Assembly (NCBI GenBank): GCA_018136815.1
Contig: CM030939.1
Location: 2,240,808 to 2,304,807, forward strand
DNA length: 64,000 bases
Origin: Isochrysis galbana
Taxonomy: Eukaryota; Haptophyta; Isochrysidales; Isochrysidaceae
Direction: 5' to 3'
The position numbers were made by a program, and so were the translations under genes. The first letter of the stretch is position 1. Each line of letters opens with the position of its first letter. The notes below the pieces were generated by a model that worked only from the letters and a program-made list of their open reading frames with translations, was not told the origin of the DNA and made no database searches. Of this stretch, positions 58,301 to 64,000 are shown piece after piece.

Positions 58301-60143
58301 GCTGTGGTGTCGCTGCTCGGCACTATTGGTCTCGCTGCGACGGCGGCCGTGTTCTGGGCACGAGGAGACGAGCGTCTTGCGAGTGCCGACGCTGCCGTTG
58401 CGGAACTTGACGCCCTGCGAATCTCAGCCGAACACGAGCGAAACGCGGGGATCACTCTGACCGTCGTCGCAGTGCTTCACGCAATGTTTTCAGTAACCTT
58501 CTTCTTCCTCATCCGTCCGTCTCTGGCCCTCTTTGAGCCAGCATCGAGGGTGTTGCGCATGGCGACGCTCTGGCCACTTGCTCCAAGTTTATCCCTTTTG
58601 CTTCTTGCTGGTTTCCTTGTGTTCTGGTTCTCAGGCCTCGCTCTTGTTGCCTCTTCGAGCGAAATTGAGGTGCCTTTTTGCCGTTTACAGCGCATGCACT
58701 CATTAGATCAGATGGTTAAGGCCACCTTAGGAACGAGTGTGGAGTCATTTTTGCAGTGCAACTTTTCGGGATGTCTGGCCGATCAAGCCCCCCCATGGTC
58801 CTGAGTGCGTCACCCCACTGGCAACCCTGCATTGATAGGTCGGTGAAGACGGCTGGGGCCCTCTTGCGTACAACTCCTCCACCAAGGATGCAATCGTCCT
58901 CTTTGCTCTTGGTGGCCTTTGGGTGCTGTCTCTCATCGCTCACGTTGGACAGCTTGCTGCAGCCTCGCAAATCGGTCCCGCATACTGGCGTCCGGCGGAG
59001 ATTGAGGCCTCCAAGAACGGACCTGCACTGCGCCAACCCGCCTGGTTGCTCCTCACAGTCCCGGCAAAGTCGTTGGGCTCCGCTGTGTTGGGATGCACGA
59101 TTTGCCCGTTCACGAACTGGATTGTGTTTTGGCTTCGGCTATTTGGCATCGAATCGGTGCGTTCGCCCATTCCACGCCCCGTGAAGGCGCCGCCAGGCTC
59201 CTTGACACTGTGCGCCGATGTCTTCTCTGGCTATGCTAATTCCGCCCATTGCGTTGCGCAGATTTTGCCCATCGACGAGACAGCGTACATCGCCGTCGCA
59301 ACGTTTGGGGCGTCGTTCATTGAGGGCTGCCGCGCTGCACGGCTCGCGGCAGCCCGCCTGCTGCCTCACGTTGCTGCCATGCAAGGCCGGTGTGGCGCAG
59401 TTCTGTTCAGTGCAAAGCTCTCCGTGGCACTATTGTGCGCCGGTGTGGCAGCTCTCGTTCTACACTTCGACCCAACATTTGCCCCTGGCAATTCTTCCGA
59501 CGGCCGCTCAATCTCCTCGCTCCCGCTGCCGGTGTTTTTTGTCTTCGGGCTGGCCTATCTCATTGGGGCAGCGATTATCGCTCCGATTGAGTTGGCGATC
59601 GCCGCCGCCGTTCACTCTTGGGTACTAGACTATGATCAGAACGTCGAGGCGTATGGACTCACTGCCGATGACACCTTCATGATGGCAGCCGAGGTGGGCC
59701 TCGTGGCTGCACCCTGGCAATGGAAGAGGGGGCGTTGCACGCGTCTCACCTTGCTACCACCTCGCTCGTTCCGACAGGCGAAAGGTCTCAACGAGCATCT
59801 TCGCGACATCCATGGTTTCATGCTCGACGAATTCGACGCGGCAGAGGATAGGCGCGAGGCGAGGGCTGAAGCCCAGACTAATGCCGCCAAGTCGCGGGTG
59901 CAGATACGAAGTGCGCATGGGGCTCGGCGTCCTAAGACGTCGGGTGCGGTCGCCACGTCGCTCAACTCCCAAACATCAAACGGCCGAAGGCCTGGTGGAG
60001 GCAGGGCGCGCGCAACTCTCGATCAGTCCGGGGAGGAGTATGACGGGGAGGGCGACTACCAGACCTCGCTCTCTCCGCCGACAGATGAACAACCGGTGGC
60101 CCGTCGCCGTCGGCCAGGTACGGTGGTCCCCGGTCACGATTAA
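52324..60143 (+). CDS. Ankyrin - anoctamin (TMEM16) - choline-transporter-like (SLC44) fusion protein
   Basis: Exons 52,324-52,435, 53,197-53,330, 53,420-55,525, 55,754-~58,790 and ~58,839-60,143; ~2,230 aa. Residues ~38-150: ankyrin repeats (GLTALHCACG, GTTPLHLCAQ, GATALHLAV). Anoctamin ~420-980: FNYFGGEHALYFAFLRTLSL, LLLVIWTTAFLQAWLRR, ALMAINRFCSPFYIAFVK, FELAMTFSMVTLFSGVCPLA, EARCDSLKFL, LCIPDVDLSTVVE. SLC44 ~1,100-2,080: CTDPFWLLPASCVLLAM, LLFGLDYELNTCG, ACVAKCP, then later helices FLQCNFSGC, DETAYIAVATFGASFIEG and WVLDYDQN. A ~260-residue Ser-Pro-Pro tract sits in the large first loop of the SLC44 part. The anoctamin end and SLC44 start share exon 4, so the fusion is directly encoded. 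The last donor is unresolved: an in-frame TGA lies at 58,802. Probable membrane lipid scramblase/channel joined to a choline-related transporter. Confidence 0.88.
52436..53196 (+). other. Purine-rich intron 1 of the anoctamin-SLC44 gene
   Basis: Donor GAAG|GTGATG and acceptor CCCCAG|GTCTG join ...KTAEG to LTALHCAC in phase. Most of the 761 bases are G/A-rich on the coding strand (GGGAGAG, GGAATGAGAGAAGGAATGAG), a strong strand asymmetry. Confidence 0.85.
57205..58000 (+). repeat. Ser-Pro-Pro coding repeat
   Basis: CCGCCxTCG/CCACCxTCG-type codons give PPSPPxPPSPP motifs over ~260 residues. It lies between the AKCP segment and AYTTVAVAGVCIPTA of the SLC44 module. Similar to hydroxyproline-rich wall or extensin-like modules. 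Confidence 0.9.
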
Positions 60144-60711
60144 GGTGACTCGGTTGACACCCGTAGCTTGGGCTGCAGTTAGGAGATGAGGGGTCCAACT
60201 CAAACAACGCATGTCCAGGTGTATTGCTCGGCTTCAGGTGGTGTGGCGGCGCTAAACCGCCCTCCTCACACACCGTATACGTCCAAGTGTAGGAATTGAT
60301 CACATGTACATACCGGCCTGCTATGGCCAACGCCCCATCAAAGGCTCTTGTTCATTGTGCTGCATGCAGCTCTACTCAGGGTGGAATCACTCCCAAGGAG
60401 GTGTGTTCATACCGTCTAGGGGCGGGCATTAATTCATCTCCGTGATGGGTGACTTCATTTTACCCACCTGTGAAACCTACCATCTCCGGGTGGGCGGCGG
60501 CTTCGGTCCCGACTTATCCTGTAAACAGGGTCGGGACTTACCCATTTTGCGCGCTCTCTCCCCTCTCCTGCATGAATGCGAAAACAACTCATTGGCGCCG
60601 AAAAAGAAACTCACTCAATCTTTAATCTTTCTTCACACACACCTCACATTGATAGAAGCACCACACCTGCCTAGAGTACAAAATACTCTGGATGCCACAT
60701 GTGGGGTGTGT
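60144..60711. other. Intergenic
   Basis: No gene recognised. CGGGTGGGC...GTCGGGACTTA-type short palindromic words near 60,490-60,545. Confidence 0.35.
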
Positions 60712-61581
60712 GTCAGAGCAAGGCTCATCTCACTCTTGGTGATGGCCTGCGAGGGCGCGCCGGCAGCTAGCGCGGAGTGCGGTTCTTGCGGGGAGCTCAT
60801 GGAGCTTTCCTCGGGGGTGACTACGGGCATGGTGATCGACGCACGACGCACGACGCACGGAGGGCGTGGAAGTGTGGAAGGAGGCTTGTGGGAGGTGGTG
60901 GCAGGCGACTGGGGGTGGCTCAGGCGCGTGCTTGGCTTGTATTGACTCGTTGACTCGGGGTATAGACTCGGGAACTCGGGGGGACTCGCTTGGGAACACG
61001 GTGGGACTCGACGAATTTCCTACAAAACCACTCACAAGAAACCCAAACCCCAACGACCTTGGGCTCAGAAAACTAACGTAAACACTCCGGAATCATACGA
61101 TAAACAAACCCTCCCCGCGCGGCGAAGGCTGAGGTCGCGATCGCTCGTCATGCGCGAAGAAATACGGAAAGAGAGCGCAAAACTACGCAAACGAAGGGTT
61201 CGAACTATCGTTAAAGTGAAACTCGTCCGCTGAAGCCAACGCGGAGGGTCGAGGAGAGATCCAAAATCGCGCGGGGGGAAGAAGGCGATGTGCGGAGAGA
61301 CCTTCTAGACAAGCAACGAGCAAGGGGCGACGAAACGAGACGCGAGACGCGAGGCGCGTGCCATTCGTTCTTCCTTTCTTTCACCGAAAACGCGGCGAAA
61401 CTAACGTTAAACATCGGTGCCCCCTCCGCGAGAATCGCGAAGAAGAACGGACGAGATGGAGGCAATCATCGAAGGAATCGCGAGAGGAATCGAAGCGAGG
61501 GGGGGGGAACAGCGCGCGCGGGGGGGGGGAACGAACGACGGCCGGAGGAAACGAACCGCGCGCGGAGGAGAAGAACCTCGC
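60712..61581 (+). repeat. Non-LTR retroelement 5' region, copy 2
   Basis: Near-identical to 263-1,131. At 61,581 the shared sequence ends exactly where RT coding sequence begins, so this copy is an internally deleted element or a recombinant. Confidence 0.8.
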
Positions 61582-64000
61582 GCTCCATCACGCTCCTACA
61601 AAGTGACTACAAAATATTAGCAAAAGTGCTTACGAATAGACTAAAAAAAGTAATCGGGAACATAATTTCGAAAGACCAACTAGGCTTCGTCCCGAAACGT
61701 TTGATTGGCGAAGCCACCCACCTGCTACAGTTGACTAACGCTTACCTGGACGAAACGGGGGAGCCAGGTCTCCTCCTTGCGCTCGATTGGGAAAAGGCCT
61801 TCGACAGAGTCAATTGGGAATTCTACCACTTGGTTCTAGAAAAGCTAAAGTTCAGAGAGAACTTCAGGAAATATGCGAAGGCCCTTACGAACTCCGAGGC
61901 CAAACCAATCAGGTACATAAAAGCGAATGGGGGAAGAAGTTTTCCGTTCAACGTAGCGAGCGGCGTCCCCCAAGGATGCCCGCTCTCTCCATTAGCCTTC
62001 CTCCTGACGGCGGAAGCCCTCACCAGAGTGATAAACGAAGACGACGACATAGAGGGCATCATAGTGAACGGAGCCGAACTAAAGATTAGCCAGTTCGCGG
62101 ACGACACACAACTCTTAGCGGCGGACTATAACAGCTTAACGCGCTCCCTCCGATGGGTGGAGAGATACGCGGCAGCCTCGTGCGGCAAACCCAACGACCT
62201 AAAGTTCGAGGGACTTAGGATGGGCCCCTTAAAAAGAAAACGCCCACCAGCGAGTTTCCAAAGATACAAGTGGCTGAAAAGGAACGAATACGCGACCATC
62301 TTGGGAGTCCCCCTAGGGGGACCCCAGGCCATCAAAGAGTTCTGGCGCAAACTAGCCGACAAGATAGAGAAAAAAACCACCATATACGCACCGATAACGA
62401 ATAATCTATCCATACACGGGAAAACGAAGGTAGCTAACTTTCTCATATACTCTATTCCTAGATACTGGCTACAAACACTTGCAGCCCCAAGATCGTTCCA
62501 CGCAGCGGTAAAAAGATCCGTGGACAGAATCATGTGGACGAACGCGCGCACCGGACGGAGACTGCAATGGGTGAAACACCCCGAAATCCCAATCAAAAAC
62601 ACTTCGGAGAAAGGGCCCCACTTGGGGCTGGGTCTGCTAGACTGGGGTAACCACGTTAAAGCACTACAGGCCAAATGGATCCTGAACTACCTGGACGCAC
62701 GCCAAGCACAATGGAAACAAGTGCTAGACGCTTGGTTCTGCCGCACGAACCTGGGAAGAGCAGCGGTTCTTTCGACAATCCCCGCAAACAGACTTACCGA
62801 CGGAATAGCGGGCAAAAGCAAACTCCCTGCGTTCTGGAAACAGGCGCTAAACAACATCCGCGAACTAGATCTCACGTCCCTGAAAGTGAGCAGGGAAGGA
62901 GCACTCTCACAACCCATGTGGGGTAGCCCGACGCACCCGGGCCCCAAGCTGAACCCCACGTGGGCAAAGCTATGGAACAAGCTAGAATGCAACGCCTTAC
63001 ACAACGTCTTCAAAGACCACGAAGCGAGCATACCCTATAGTAGCGAAGAATGCGCGCAATACCTCAGAAACAACGATACGTATATACAATTTCAGGGAGA
63101 ATATATCCCAAGGGACAAATTCTTGGAAACATGGGACACACTAGTTAGACACGCCACGGAGACATTGACGACGGCAGAAAGCGCGTCCGAAACGGAAAGC
63201 GCACATCCATGGCGCGATATAACCGGCAACCATCACGACCCGGAGGAACCACAGCCCGAAATACGAATTATGTTAGACAGGGAATACTACGCGAACCTCA
63301 AGGGAACGTGGTATGAGACGGAGCTCTCATACCTAGGCACACCTATAATCGGGAATAGACTACTCGCCGCACCCACAAACCTAGACATATCCCCACCGGC
63401 GAGATGGGGGGAAGGATACAAAACCAACAAAAGGCTAGAATACCCGCTAGCGGACGAATACACGCTAGACGGCAAAACGCCGCTAGACGGCACCGGGGTA
63501 GAACATCTAGCCGAGGCACTTCAGCGTAAAGACCGCAAACGCAAACGCCTCACGGGGCCGGCCAAATGGGAGGAAAAACTCCAAATACCAGGGGATACAT
63601 GGGCGCACCTGGCGCGAATATACACCACGCCAATGGTAACGGCGAGGGACATGCACCTACACTTCAAACATATTACACACAGGCGAGTGGGCACGTACAA
63701 CCGCTTTCCAGACAGAGCCAACACGTGCCGCATTTGTGGGGAAACGGATGAGTCCTCGACACACCTAGGCGAATGCCCCGGGATAACCAACATCCTAGGC
63801 GAACTGAATAAAATTGCACGGTTCACACCAGGATTAGAAAGGAGCAGGGAAGAAACCATTGTAGACAACCTATTCATCTACCCAAAAGGAGACGCCCCGA
63901 AAGCGATATACGTACTATACCTATTAGCGTGGAGATATATACTCACAGACTTCTATAGGATACATTACGACGGCATCAAATTCTCGGAAGAATCCATACT
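61536..64000 (+). mobile_element. Non-LTR (LINE-like) retrotransposon RT protein, open to the window edge
   Basis: A frame with codons at positions divisible by three is open from before 61,536 through 64,000 without a stop (more than 800 codons). The RT part starts SITLLQSDYKILAKVLTNRL, with the upstream 5' region (61,536-61,580) contributing only Arg-rich codons. Palm motifs: LLALDWEKAFDRV, ASGVPQGCPLSPLAF, and catalytic FADD at 62,094-62,105. Then a thumb/linker (FANDLSIHGKTK-like; here NNLSIHGKTKVANFLIY), and near 63,726-63,776 a CCHC knuckle (CRICGETDESSTHLGEC). The region before RT, normally the endonuclease, is missing, so the copy is probably not autonomous, although the RT frame is intact. 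Fragments of the same family lie at 9,596, 32,555, 42,930 and 48,547. Confidence 0.93.

Overview
This window looks like GC-rich nuclear DNA of a unicellular eukaryote, most likely a microalga. The evidence is spliceosomal introns (GT..AG, mostly tens to a few hundred bases) in almost every host gene, long Ser-Pro-Pro repeats in a surface-loop position, a class II (plant-type) PRPP-synthetase domain, non-LTR retrotransposons, TIR elements with 8-bp target duplications, and long (CT)n/(GA)n and G/C homopolymer tracts. Nothing bacterial, viral or organellar dominates. The species cannot be named from the sequence alone.

Layout. 0-2.4 kb: 5' part of a non-LTR element and other repeats. 2.5-5.8 kb (+): a GNAT/PHD protein with elongation-factor-like modules. 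6.95-8.26 kb (+): a pepsin-like protein. 8.6-12.6 kb: retroelement pieces, an acidic Glu-rich gene (-) and a duplicated satellite block. 12.66-15.68 kb (+): a PH-GLTP protein (FAPP2-like) with predicted membrane helices. 16-18.4 kb: repeats. 18.5-19.3 kb (-): a METTL21-like methyltransferase. 19.7-21.5 kb: a nested inverted repeat and an 858-bp TIR element with the geometry of an introner. 22.67-30.9 kb (+): a cytochrome P450 / multi-pass membrane / lipoxygenase gene. 31-33.3 kb: repeats. 33.39-39.9 kb (-): one gene encoding PRPP synthetase + ADP-ribosyltransferase + leucine-rich repeats + ribokinase. 41.7-44.4 kb: a TIR element, a low-GC orphan ORF and retroelement tails. 45.06-46.78 kb (+): GDP-L-fucose synthase in six exons. 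47-52 kb: repeats. 52.3-60.1 kb (+): ankyrin + anoctamin + choline-transporter-like (SLC44) fusion. 60.7-64 kb (+): a non-LTR retrotransposon whose RT frame stays open to the window edge.

The main theme is gene fusion. Three large genes each join activities that are normally separate proteins but belong to related chemistry: fatty-acid oxygenation (LOX + P450), ribose/PRPP/NAD metabolism (ribokinase + PRPP synthetase + NAD-dependent ADP-ribosyltransferase) and membrane lipid handling (scramblase/channel-type anoctamin + choline-transporter-like). Continuity was checked by translating across phase-matched splice junctions, fully for the PRPP-synthetase gene and GDP-fucose synthase, and partly for the P450-LOX gene. 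The anoctamin/SLC44 junction lies inside a single uninterrupted exon. Function is inferred from motifs only.
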